In this document: piece after piece, positions 1 through 5,026 of the stretch
Layout of the letters: each line of letters begins with the position of its first letter
Position numbering within the stretch: the first letter of the stretch is position 1
NCBI GenBank assembly: GCA_947643945.1
Contig: CANRXN010000088.1
Coordinates: 1 to 5,317, forward strand
Direction: 5' to 3'
DNA length: 5,317 nucleotides
Source of the DNA: an uncultured Clostridium sp.
GTDB lineage: Bacteria > Bacillota > Clostridia > TANB77 > CAG-508
The notes under the pieces: generated by a model
What the model was told of the DNA's origin: nothing
The model's input: the letters and a program-made list of their open reading frames with translations, nothing else
The model's database searches: none
Position numbers and translations under genes: made by a program

Positions 1-75
1 GGTGTACAATGGCACCCAGAGGTATTATATGATGTGGGATTTTTTAAGAAGATTTTTGAAACGTTTGGGAAATAA
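1..75 (+). CDS. Class I glutamine amidotransferase, PuuD-like (peptidase C26), C-terminal end
   Basis: This is the last 24 codons of a gene that begins outside the window and stops at TAA (73-75). The peptide opens with GVQWHPE, the motif carrying the catalytic His and Glu of the Cys-His-Glu triad in class I glutamine amidotransferases. The 'QWHPE' wording followed by a short helix is typical of the gamma-glutamyl-GABA hydrolase (PuuD) branch, which cleaves gamma-glutamyl amides in the cytoplasm. GuaA or CarA homologues usually have a different tail. The nucleophile Cys and the rest of the fold lie outside the window, so the exact substrate cannot be judged. No convincing hairpin terminator follows before the next promoter at 108. 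Confidence 0.75.
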   Translation, partial: GVQWHPEVLYDVGFFKKIFETFGK

Positions 76-107
76 GAAAAAATTATTATAAAATTTGGAG
101 CAAACCA

Positions 108-136
108 TTGACAATTACAAACAAAAGTTTTATAAT
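108..136 (+). promoter_or_regulatory. Consensus sigma-A promoter of the toxin-antitoxin operon
   Basis: TTGACA (108-113) and TATAAT (131-136) are separated by exactly 17 nt, a perfect match to the housekeeping consensus at both boxes. Transcription should start near 143, giving a leader of about 25 nt before the toxin ATG at 169. A promoter this strong in front of a toxin suggests repression or tight post-translational control. Confidence 0.88.
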
Positions 137-153
137 TTATTGTAGATTATAAA
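129..153. promoter_or_regulatory. Inverted repeat over the -10 box and start site, possible operator
   Basis: TTTATAAT (129-136) and ATTATAAA (146-153) are perfect 8-bp inverted repeats with a 9-nt spacer. The palindrome covers the -10 box, the predicted transcription start and the region just before the weak toxin ribosome binding site. Its position suits an autorepressor site. In such AT-rich DNA an 8-bp palindrome can also be chance, and no DNA-binding domain is evident in the two proteins. Confidence 0.4.
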
Positions 154-168
154 GAAAGAGAAAATTGT

Positions 169-783
169 ATGTTAGAGGAATTAGATAAATTAATAGATTT
201 TATACAAATAGAATATAAAGATTTAACAGAAAAATGGGAGCAAAGTGTTTATTATCATAAAATTAATCTAAAAAGTAATTTGGTTTGTGATGTCTTAGGA
301 AATAAACAAATGCTAGAGGCTATTGTAAACTACAGAGAATTTATTAATGAAAATAATATACAATTAGTAATGGATTTTAAACAATTTAATACTGACAAAT
401 CAAAAATTAGCATTAGAACAAAAGCAAAAAACTCAATAGAATACAAAATAAAAAACTATGTGGAAAACCATGAAAACGGAAAAGTACCGATTAACAAATG
501 CTTTAATGATTTATTTGGCATAAGGATAATATGTGATAAAGAGCTTACTAATAGTCAAATTGCCAAAATAGTAGATAGTAAATATAAAAATTTAAAATGT
601 ATAGATTCTTCTAAAGAAACTTATAAAGCGACACATATTTATTTTAAAAAGAATAATTTCAGTTTTCAATGGGAACTACAAATATGGAATAAAATAAATG
701 AGATAGACAACATAATTTCACATGAAAAGTACAAACAAGATTATATTAAATGGGAAAATGAGAATAAAGGAGGCAAGAAATAA
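169..783 (+). CDS. RelA/SpoT-type nucleotide pyrophosphokinase, probable toxSAS toxin
   Basis: This 204-residue protein has a single synthetase domain and lacks the HD hydrolase and C-terminal regulatory domains of long Rel enzymes. Visible family marks are R83-x-K85...S89...K93 (ATP-binding strand and helix), DLFGIRI (114-120, with D114, G117 and R119), the acceptor-side loop YKATH (152-156), ELQIW (169-173, with the catalytic Glu E169) and SHEKYK (184-189). The usual 'EIQIRT' has Trp in place of Arg (W173). Family enzymes transfer pyrophosphate from ATP either to GDP/GTP (alarmone synthesis) or, in many toxic members, to the 3' CCA end of tRNA, which blocks translation. Which reaction applies here cannot be read from the sequence. 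The toxin role is inferred from small size, lack of a hydrolase, and overlap with a Panacea antitoxin. The ribosome binding site (GAAAGAG, about 154-160) is weak, in contrast to the strong antitoxin site. Confidence 0.87.
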   Translation: MLEELDKLIDFIQIEYKDLTEKWEQSVYYHKINLKSNLVCDVLGNKQMLEAIVNYREFINENNIQLVMDFKQFNTDKSKISIRTKAKNSIEYKIKNYVENHENGKVPINKCFNDLFGIRIICDKELTNSQIAKIVDSKYKNLKCIDSSKETYKATHIYFKKNNFSFQWELQIWNKINEIDNIISHEKYKQDYIKWENENKGGKK

Positions 784-1532
784 TGATAACACATTTTATA
801 TTTATGAGTAGTTCCTATTCATTAGGAACAAGAATTGCACTTGATTTTATAGTAGAAGAAGCAAGTGTACAAGAAGAACTAAAAACAGATTTAGATACAA
901 TCATAAAAAGATGTGGAAGAGATGTATCCATTTCAACCCATATGATACAAGCAGAAGATGAAACGTGGGAATCGGTATGTAGAGCAGACCATTTCTTCAA
1001 AGATATAAAAGTAATCAAAACACTAGAAGAATTCATAAAATTAATTCAAAAAGATAGAAAATTGGAAGGAATAGATATTGCCAAATATATATTATCTAAA
1101 TTTACATGCACACAATTGAAATTGCAAAAATTAGTTTATTTTTGTTTTGCGGATTATTTATGTGAAACGGGAAAAGAGTTATTTACAGATAAAATATATG
1201 CTTTTAAATATGGACCAGTAGTAGATAGCGTATATAAAAGATATAAAGAATATGGATATAAACCAATAGAAGAAGAGTTAGACATTGACAGTAGGAATAT
1301 AGCTGAAATGCCGGCTAAAAGCAGAATTCTATTTGCAATAGATGGAACGGAGAAAATATTGTGTATTGAAAAAACATTAGAAAAATATGGGAATATGACA
1401 GCATCACAATTAGTTGAATTAACACATAAACAGGATTCACCATGGAATAAAACACCTCAAAGCGAAGAGCTGGCTTATATACCAATAGAATTAGAAATAA
1501 TAAAAAAATATCACCAGTTTGAAACAATATAA
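783..1532 (+). CDS. Panacea-domain (DUF4065/SocA-like) antitoxin with extra N-terminal domain
   Basis: This 249-residue protein starts in the last base of the toxin stop codon (TAATG). AAAGGAGG (766-773) lies 9 nt upstream, a near-ideal site that should favour antitoxin translation. Residues about 97-235 match the Panacea/DUF4065 pattern: IDIAKYIL, then LKLQKLVYF (112-120), then AFKYGPVVDSVYKRYKEYG (140-158). Panacea proteins are known as promiscuous antitoxins that bind and neutralise unrelated toxins, including toxic small alarmone synthetases, usually encoded next to the toxin. That fits this gene pair. Residues 1-93 form a separate acidic region (beginning MITHFIFMSSSYSLGTRIAL) that I do not recognise and that could give toxin specificity. 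A later start at Met8 (804) is possible but lacks its own ribosome binding site. The gene has no in-frame CGG codon. Confidence 0.87.
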   Translation: MITHFIFMSSSYSLGTRIALDFIVEEASVQEELKTDLDTIIKRCGRDVSISTHMIQAEDETWESVCRADHFFKDIKVIKTLEEFIKLIQKDRKLEGIDIAKYILSKFTCTQLKLQKLVYFCFADYLCETGKELFTDKIYAFKYGPVVDSVYKRYKEYGYKPIEEELDIDSRNIAEMPAKSRILFAIDGTEKILCIEKTLEKYGNMTASQLVELTHKQDSPWNKTPQSEELAYIPIELEIIKKYHQFETI

Positions 1533-1537
1533 AAACA

Positions 1538-1576
1538 GAGGATATAGCAACCAATCATGCTAATCCTCATTTTTTT
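1538..1576. terminator. Intrinsic terminator between convergent operons
   Basis: GAGGAT (1538-1543) pairs with ATCCTC (1563-1568), and T-AGCA (1545-1549) pairs with TGCT-A (1558-1562). This gives an 11-bp stem with one bulged A and an 8-nt loop. Seven T residues follow (1570-1576) on the plus strand, ending the toxin-antitoxin transcript just after the antitoxin stop. On the minus strand the hairpin is followed by TGTTTTTA, so it probably also ends the feoB transcript, whose reconstructed stop lies just upstream of it at 1581. Confidence 0.82.
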
Positions 1577-1580
1577 GATT

Positions 1581-3730
1581 TTACACTAAAATATGATAAA
1601 CCAAATTTGTAAAACAGCAAACCGCAATACCGTAAAACAGTAGGAAGAAGAAAGCTAAGAAAAGTCCATTTCCAACTACCAGTTTCCTTTTTTATGGTTA
1701 GAAGAGTAGTAGCACATGGATAATGTAAAACCGTAAACAACATCACATTAATCGCTGTCAAAATCGTCCAACCATGTGAAATTAGAATTTGGCCAATCGA
1801 AAAGGTATCTTCTAAGTTTATCAAAGAATTTCCACCAAGATAGCACATCAAAATAATAGGAAGTACAATTTCATTTGCTGGAATACCAAGGATAAAAGCA
1901 GTTAAAATATAGCCATCTAATCCCATCAAACTAGCAAAAGGTTGTAAAAAATTAGCAACTAAATCTAATAAACTTTGCCCATCTATGCCAATGTTGGCAA
2001 AAAGCCAAATAATTAGTCCGAGCAGGTGCTGCAACACTTATGGCTCTTCCTAGTACAAACAAGGTTCTATCAAACAAAGAACGGACTAAAATTTTTCCAA
2101 ATTGAGGCTTTCTGTAAGGTGGTAACTCTAAAACAAAAGAGGAGGGCATTCCTTTTAAAATGGTTTTGGATAATAGCCTAGAAACTACTAATGTAAAGAA
2201 AATTCCTAGCAAAATAACAAAAATAACAGCTAAAGTAGAAACAATAGAGGCGCCAAAACCACTCATACTACCAGCAATAAAGATAGTAGCAATAGCAATC
2301 AAAAAAGGAAAACGTCCGGTTACAAGGGACAAAATTATTAGTCAAAATAGCAATCAATCTTTCACGAGGAGAATCAATGATTCTACAACCAACACAACCA
2401 GCAGCATTACAGCCAAATCCCATGCACATGGTAATCATTTGTTTACCGGGTGCAACAGCACTTCTTAAAAAATCCATCCATATTAAAGGCAATCCTAGGA
2501 AGATAGCCTAAATCTTCTAAAATCGTAAAAAGAGGAAAAAAGATAGCCATAGGAGGAAGCATAACCGCTACAATCCATGTTAAGGTTTGATAAACTCCAG
2601 AAATTAACATAGAAGACAGCCATTCTGGGCAGTGTAAAGTATCAGCCAGTAAAAAAAGTTTTTCTTGTAGCCAAGAAAACATACAAAATAAGGCTTCGGA
2701 AGGATAATTAGCTCCTACAATGGTAAGCCAAAAGATAATACCTAAAAATAAAATCATAATAGGAATACCAAAGGTTTTAGAAGTTAAAATTCTGTCAATT
2801 TTTCGGTCACGTTTAGAATAATTTTTATCTTCAAATACACAAACTTTTTTAACAATTTTCTCTGCTTTGTGCATAATACTAGTGATAACCAAATCTTTAA
2901 AATTATTTTGGGTAATATTATTTTTGGAAAACTCATGGCGAACCTTATCTTTTATCGTTTGAAGAGCTTCATTGTTTAATAAATCAATAGAAAGATTGAT
3001 TTCAATTGATTGTAAAATTTTTTCTTCACCATCTATTATTTTCAAACCAACCCAACGAGCCAAATCAGTTGATAAATTAAATTCTTCTTGTAATACAGCT
3101 TGTAAATTAGCTAATCCCTCTTCAATTACTGGATTGTAAACTACTTTTTTAGGAGTTTGCTTTCTGTTACCAGTACACACTTGATGGATGGTATCTAGCA
3201 GATTATTTAATGTTTTCTTTTTCCTAGCAGATGTTCCCACAACAGGAACACCAAGCTCATTTGACAATTTATCTAAATCAATATGTATTTTTTTCTTCTT
3301 GGCTTCATCTAATAAATTGACACAAACCACAATATTATTTGTAATTTCCATGGTTTGAAAAACTAAATTCAAATTACGCTCTAAACAAGTAGCGTCAACT
3401 ACAATAACGGTGCAATCTGGCTTGCCAAAACAAATATAGTCTCTTGCAATTTCCTCTTCTTGCGAATTAGACATAATCGAATAAGTACCAGGAATATCTA
3501 CAAAAAGAAAATCCGTATCTTGATAAACGCAACTTCCAGTAGCGTTACTAACGGTCTTTCCGTGGCCAATTACCAGTATGTTGATGCATCCCTGTTACAT
3601 GATTAAAAATAGTGGATTTTCCAACATTGGGATTACCACAAAGAGCAATGACATAATCACAATTATCTTTCAAGAAAGCCAAGTCGTCCACTAATAATCG
3701 ACTTCCTGTCGAAGCTTTTGTAAGACCCAT
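1581..3730 (-). CDS. feoB: Ferrous iron transporter FeoB, intact only with five +1 frameshifts at CGG
   Basis: FeoB is the inner-membrane Fe2+ permease with a cytoplasmic GTPase domain. The start at 3730 follows GGAGG with a 7-nt gap. The conventional reading stops after 60 codons. With a +1 shift at each of five in-frame CGG codons, it gives one 714-residue protein, and the length is exact: 2150 nt is 715 codons plus 5 nt. Landmarks are G1 GNPNVGKST (32-40), switch region HTGNWPGKT (51-59), G3 DIPG (78-81), G4 NLLD (138-141), G5 SA (167-168), membrane segments from about residue 321, GYLPRIAF (408-415), [17 protein letters not shown] (428-444), CNGRFP (469-474), APAG (567-570) and the LPTVLG tail (694-699). 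Each segment between shifts is open and well conserved. The end chosen here (TAA, 1581-1583) uses the fifth shift; without it the frame runs to TGA at 1567. A pseudogene is the main alternative. A MITE-like element separates the gene from feoA. Confidence 0.88.
1629..1632 (-). other. feoB frameshift site 5: CGGT read as Gly699
   Basis: This site is easy to miss because the unshifted frame stays open to a TGA at 1567. In-frame codons are CTA/ACT GTT TTA CGG TAT TGC. A +1 shift gives TTA GGT ATT GCG GTT TGC TGT, or LPTVLGIAVCC, resembling the usual FeoB C-terminal LPTxxGxxxC helix, and then a TAA at 1581-1583. The unshifted tail (RYCGLLFYK) fits the family less well. The shifted end also clears the terminator hairpin at 1538-1568. 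Confidence 0.72.
2017..2020 (-). other. feoB frameshift site 4: CGGA read as Gly570
   Basis: In-frame codons are GCA CCT GCT CGG ACT AAT. Omitting the C gives GCA CCT GCT GGA CTA ATT ATT TGG, or APAGLIIW, which matches the conserved FeoB segment after GRAISVA. The unshifted frame ends after about 22 further unrelated codons. Confidence 0.82.
2315..2318 (-). other. feoB frameshift site 3: CGGA read as Gly471
   Basis: In-frame codons are TGT AAC CGG ACG TTT. Omitting the C gives TGT AAC GGA CGT TTT CCT, or CNGRFP, a strongly conserved FeoB motif after TNNFVP. The unshifted frame runs 16 codons from the CGG to a stop. Confidence 0.82.
2445..2448 (-). other. feoB frameshift site 2: CGGT read as Gly428
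   Basis: In-frame codons are TGC ACC CGG TAA, so the zero frame stops directly after CGG. A +1 shift at CGG gives ACC GGT AAA CAA ATG, or TGKQM, which joins FFKKCCCT to [18 protein letters not shown] shift a few bases earlier (at TGTT) would also work and would give CCAPGKQ. This is therefore the least uniquely placed of the five sites. Confidence 0.72.
3559..3562 (-). other. feoB frameshift site 1: CGGA read as Gly57
   Basis: On the minus strand the in-frame codons are CCA CGG AAA GAC CGT TAG, a stop four codons after the CGG. Skipping the C gives CCA GGA AAG ACC GTT, or NWPGKTV. This restores the FeoB switch-region motif (HTGNWPGKT) and leads into the DIPG motif. The C is a single base, so homopolymer sequencing error is unlikely. 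Confidence 0.82.
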
Positions 3731-3779
3731 AATCTAACCTCCATTTTTAGCTTTATTACCATATAGTATGAAAAAAATC

Positions 3780-3785
3780 TAAAAA
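3780..3785 (+). repeat. Left copy of TAAAAA direct repeat (putative target duplication)
   Basis: TAAAAA directly precedes the left terminal repeat and matches 4080-4085 beyond the right one. The exact placement at both borders supports insertion with a 6-bp duplication, although AT-rich context weakens the evidence. Confidence 0.6.
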
Positions 3786-3816
3786 GGTGCAATTGGGGAC
3801 GTTTCTTAATTGCACC
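3786..3816 (+). repeat. Left terminal inverted repeat of the MITE-like element
   Basis: The repeat is 31 bp, beginning GGTGCAATT-GGGGACG and ending AATTGCACC. It is the exact reverse complement of 4049-4079. Its own ends are also self-complementary (9-bp arms), so each terminus can form a hairpin alone. Confidence 0.9.
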
Positions 3817-3853
3817 TTTCTAGGTATAGTGGGGACACATCTTAAATTATGTT

Positions 3854-3878
3854 TTTTTAAAATATATTATATTATTTT
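3854..3878. repeat. Internal AT-rich inverted repeat, left arm
   Basis: A 25-bp A/T-only segment is perfectly complementary to 3979-4003. Imperfect complementarity extends outward from it, and GGTAT/ATACC pairs on the inner side. It forms the inner stem of the long palindrome. Confidence 0.8.
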
Positions 3879-3978
3879 TTATACCTTGTGTGTCGCAACC
3901 TTCTAATTTTAAAAGTAGGATGGTTGCTCCAATCGCACTCGTATTAACACACTCGTTTGATCGCTTACGCGGTATTTC

Positions 3979-4003
3979 AAAATAATATAATATATTTTAA
4001 AAA
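3979..4003. repeat. Internal AT-rich inverted repeat, right arm
   Basis: This is the perfect 25-bp reverse complement of 3854-3878. About 100 nt of less symmetric sequence separates the two arms. Confidence 0.8.
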
Positions 4004-4048
4004 TAAAAAATAATAGATAGCAGATGTGTCCTTGTACTGTACTCCAAA

Positions 4049-4079
4049 GGTGCAATTAAGAAACGTCCCCAATTGCACC
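4049..4079 (-). repeat. Right terminal inverted repeat of the MITE-like element
   Basis: This is the exact 31/31 reverse complement of 3786-3816. On the plus strand the loop part reads AAGAAACGTCCCC. The outer end abuts the feoA stop codon, which is TAG on the minus strand at 4081-4079. The last base of that stop (the G) belongs to the element, while the first two come from the flanking direct repeat. Confidence 0.9.
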
Positions 4080-4315
4080 TAAAAATGAATATTTATTAGG
4101 TTAGCATCCTCTTTTCGAAGGGCAATTAAAGTGCCACGGATGGAAAAAGCACGAGGGTCTTTGGAGGGACTAACTAGAACGGGGGTGATGCTACTGCCTT
4201 CTATTAAACCTAAGTCTAATAATCTTCTTTTTATGTTTTCTGTACAATTTAAATTTTCAATAAAACCTTCTGTATTTAAGGGTAGGGTATCTAAAGTTTG
4301 TTTCTGTTGTTTCAT
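4079..4315 (-). CDS. feoA: FeoA, small SH3-like partner of FeoB
   Basis: This 78-residue protein has the usual FeoA length and pattern: LDTLPLNTEGFIENLNC (8-24), RRLLDLGLIEGSSI (30-43), the DPRAFSIRG strand (53-61) and the ending LIALRKEDANLI (63-74). FeoA is a cytoplasmic SH3-fold protein that supports FeoB-dependent Fe2+ uptake, probably by contacting the G domain. The ATG at 4315 follows GGAGG (4323-4327) with a 7-nt gap. The arginines here use AGA, CGT and CGA, including the well-conserved ALR and IRG positions, so these codons read as Arg normally. The stop codon lies at the edge of the inserted element. The gene itself is intact. Confidence 0.95.
   Translation of the reverse strand: MKQQKQTLDTLPLNTEGFIENLNCTENIKRRLLDLGLIEGSSITPVLVSPSKDPRAFSIRGTLIALRKEDANLINIHF
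4080..4085 (+). repeat. Right copy of TAAAAA direct repeat (putative target duplication)
   Basis: TAAAAA directly follows the right terminal repeat and matches 3780-3785. It overlaps the last codons of feoA on the opposite strand. Confidence 0.6.
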
Positions 4316-4335
4316 GTTTATGCCTCCTTGGTATT

Positions 4336-4364
4336 ATTATATTTTGTCGAAAAATAAATGTTAC
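4336..4364 (-). promoter_or_regulatory. Probable feoAB promoter
   Basis: On the minus strand, TATAAT (4341-4336) lies 17 nt downstream of GTAACA (4364-4359), which matches the -35 consensus at four of six positions. Transcription would begin close to the feoA ribosome binding site, leaving a very short leader. One 18-bp repeat (4340-4357) covers the spacer and the edge of the -10 box. I see no clear Fur or DtxR box. Confidence 0.6.
4340..4357 (+). repeat. Regulatory-looking repeat, copy 1 (TATTTTGTCGAAAAATAA)
   Basis: This copy differs from copy 2 (4380-4397) at two central positions and lies exactly 40 bp from it. It has partial dyad symmetry (TATTTT...AAAAATA). It lies over the feoA promoter spacer and touches the -10 box, where a bound repressor would block feoAB. 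Confidence 0.55.
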
Positions 4365-4366
4365 TC

Positions 4367-4395
4367 TTGACAATCCATCTATTTTGTGAAAAAAT
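4367..4395 (+). promoter_or_regulatory. Probable dut promoter
   Basis: TTGACA (4367-4372) is a perfect -35 box. The -10 box 17 nt away is AAAAAT (4390-4395), a four-of-six match helped by an upstream TG (4387-4388) in the extended -10 position. The leader would be about 50 nt. Confidence 0.55.
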
Positions 4396-4397
4396 AA
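4380..4397 (+). repeat. Regulatory-looking repeat, copy 2 (TATTTTGTGAAAAAATAA)
   Basis: This copy is identical to copy 1 at 16 of 18 positions and overlaps the predicted dut -10 box. The 40-bp spacing, close to four helical turns, puts both copies on nearly the same DNA face. Confidence 0.55.
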
Positions 4398-4452
4398 GAA
4401 AAAAACATGTGAGCAAGAGTGTTTATAGGCACTATGCAAAAAGGGAGGAAAA

Positions 4453-4914
4453 ATGGAAAAGTTAAGAGGATTTGAAGTAGCAAAAGGATTTGAAGATAAA
4501 GGGATTAATTTACCAATTAGAAAAACAAAATATTCAGCTGGATATGATATCGAAGCAGCAGAAGATTTGGTAGTTCCAAGCTTTAAAAAAGGAATGAATC
4601 CTACTTTAGTAAAGACAGGATTAAAAGCCTATATGCAAGACGACGAGGTTATGATGTTATATAATAGAAGTTCTAATCCAAAGAAAAAAGGACTAATTTT
4701 AGCTAATAGTGTAGGTGTAATTGATAAGGATTACTATGGAAATCCAGATAATGACGGTCATATTATGTTTGCGTTTTATAATATTAAAGAAGAGGATATA
4801 ACCATTAAAAAGGGAGAGGCAATTGGGCAAGCGATTTTTCAAAAATATTTAGTGACTGATAATGATGTGGCTCAAGGAGAAAGAATGGGTGGATTTGGCT
4901 CTACTAATCAATAA
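4453..4914 (+). CDS. dut: dUTP diphosphatase (dUTPase)
   Basis: This 153-residue trimeric-type dUTPase hydrolyses dUTP to dUMP and PPi, keeping uracil out of DNA and feeding thymidylate synthesis. All five family motifs are present: I, AGYDIEAAED (29-38); II, NRSSNPKKKG (71-80); III, GVIDKDYYGN (88-97, with catalytic-type Asp D91); IV, GEAIGQAI (121-128); and V, RMGGFGSTN (144-152). The segment NDGHIMFAFYN (100-110) is typical of a Firmicute subgroup. AAGGGAGG (4441-4448) ends only 4 nt before the ATG, slightly close, but no other start fits. The gene is divergent from feoA and appears monocistronic, ending at its own terminator. It has no in-frame CGG. Confidence 0.95.
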   Translation: MEKLRGFEVAKGFEDKGINLPIRKTKYSAGYDIEAAEDLVVPSFKKGMNPTLVKTGLKAYMQDDEVMMLYNRSSNPKKKGLILANSVGVIDKDYYGNPDNDGHIMFAFYNIKEEDITIKKGEAIGQAIFQKYLVTDNDVAQGERMGGFGSTNQ

Positions 4915-4985
4915 AATATAAAAAAATTAAAAACTTTTATTCCTAGAAACCAAAGGGATAGAGGCATAATTATAAGAAAAAAACG

Positions 4986-5016
4986 ATGGCAGAGGCTTTG
5001 ACTTTTGCCATTTTTT
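4986..5016 (+). terminator. Terminator after dut
   Basis: ATGGCA (4986-4991) pairs with TGCCAT (5006-5011), followed by TTTTTT (5011-5016). A run of A (4977-4983) precedes the stem and can pair with the T-run, so it could also work on the other strand. The 6-bp core stem is short. The -35 box of the next promoter lies in its loop. Confidence 0.65.
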
Positions 5017-5026
5017 GTTGTATAAT
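4998..5026 (+). promoter_or_regulatory. Promoter of the CarD-like gene
   Basis: TTGACT (4998-5003) and TATAAT (5021-5026) are 17 nt apart, 11 of 12 consensus bases. Transcription should start near 5033, giving a leader of about 100 nt. The -35 box sits within the dut terminator loop, so the two signals share DNA. Confidence 0.82.

Larger units (their letters stand above)
3771..3816 (-). terminator. Element-derived hairpin plus T-runs before feoB, possible intrinsic terminator
   Basis: Read in the feo direction, the last terminal repeat of the inserted element folds into a 9-bp stem (GGTGCAATT with AATTGCACC) around 13 nt. It is followed at once by TTTTTAGATTTTTTT, which comes from the direct repeat and the flanking DNA. 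This has the form of a factor-independent terminator about 40 nt before the feoB start. The stem is half A-T, so termination could be partial. The insertion, rather than the original operon, appears to have created it. Confidence 0.5.
3786..4079. mobile_element. MITE-like palindromic insertion (294 bp) between feoA and feoB
   Basis: The element is bounded by perfect 31-bp terminal inverted repeats and flanked by TAAAAA on both sides, which looks like a target duplication. It encodes no evident protein, so it would need a transposase supplied in trans. Inside lie further inverted pairs: GGACACATCT (3833-3842) with AGATGTGTCC (4022-4031), and a perfect 25-bp AT-rich pair (3854-3878 with 3979-4003). 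The whole insert can therefore fold as one long arm. The central 3893-3970 region holds a smaller GCAACC/GGTTGC hairpin. It sits exactly at the feoA stop codon. Removing it with one TAAAAA copy leaves that stop intact and a gap of about 50 nt to feoB. The family is not identified. Confidence 0.75.

Noticed and set aside
2160..2468. Plus-strand open frame opposite feoB
   Set aside because: It is antisense to the conserved FeoB core, has no ribosome binding site and has no recognisable protein pattern.
2443..3474. Separate GTPase-like gene starting at the Met at 3474
   Set aside because: This Met is internal to FeoB, there is no ribosome binding site logic for a new gene, and the upstream +1-frame sequence continues the G domain with the DIPG motif.
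1581..3730. feoB as an ordinary decaying pseudogene
   Set aside because: All five disruptions are +1, all sit at in-frame CGG before a GGN glycine codon, and all segments between them are open and well conserved. Decay would give mixed insertions, deletions and stops. Not fully excluded without other genes from the same genome.
1581..3730. Sequencing or assembly indels in feoB
   Set aside because: At three of the five sites the extra C is not in a homopolymer, errors would not select CGG each time, and neighbouring genes show no indels.
3893..3970. Small RNA or tRNA in the centre of the inserted element
   Set aside because: There is only a short GCAACC/GGTTGC hairpin, with no cloverleaf, CCA end or promoter, so no RNA gene is supported.
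3786..4079. REP element of the RAYT (IS200-like) type
   Set aside because: GGGGACGTTTCTT resembles motifs seen near such transposases, but perfect terminal inverted repeats and a likely target duplication fit a cut-and-paste MITE better. No transposase is present to decide.
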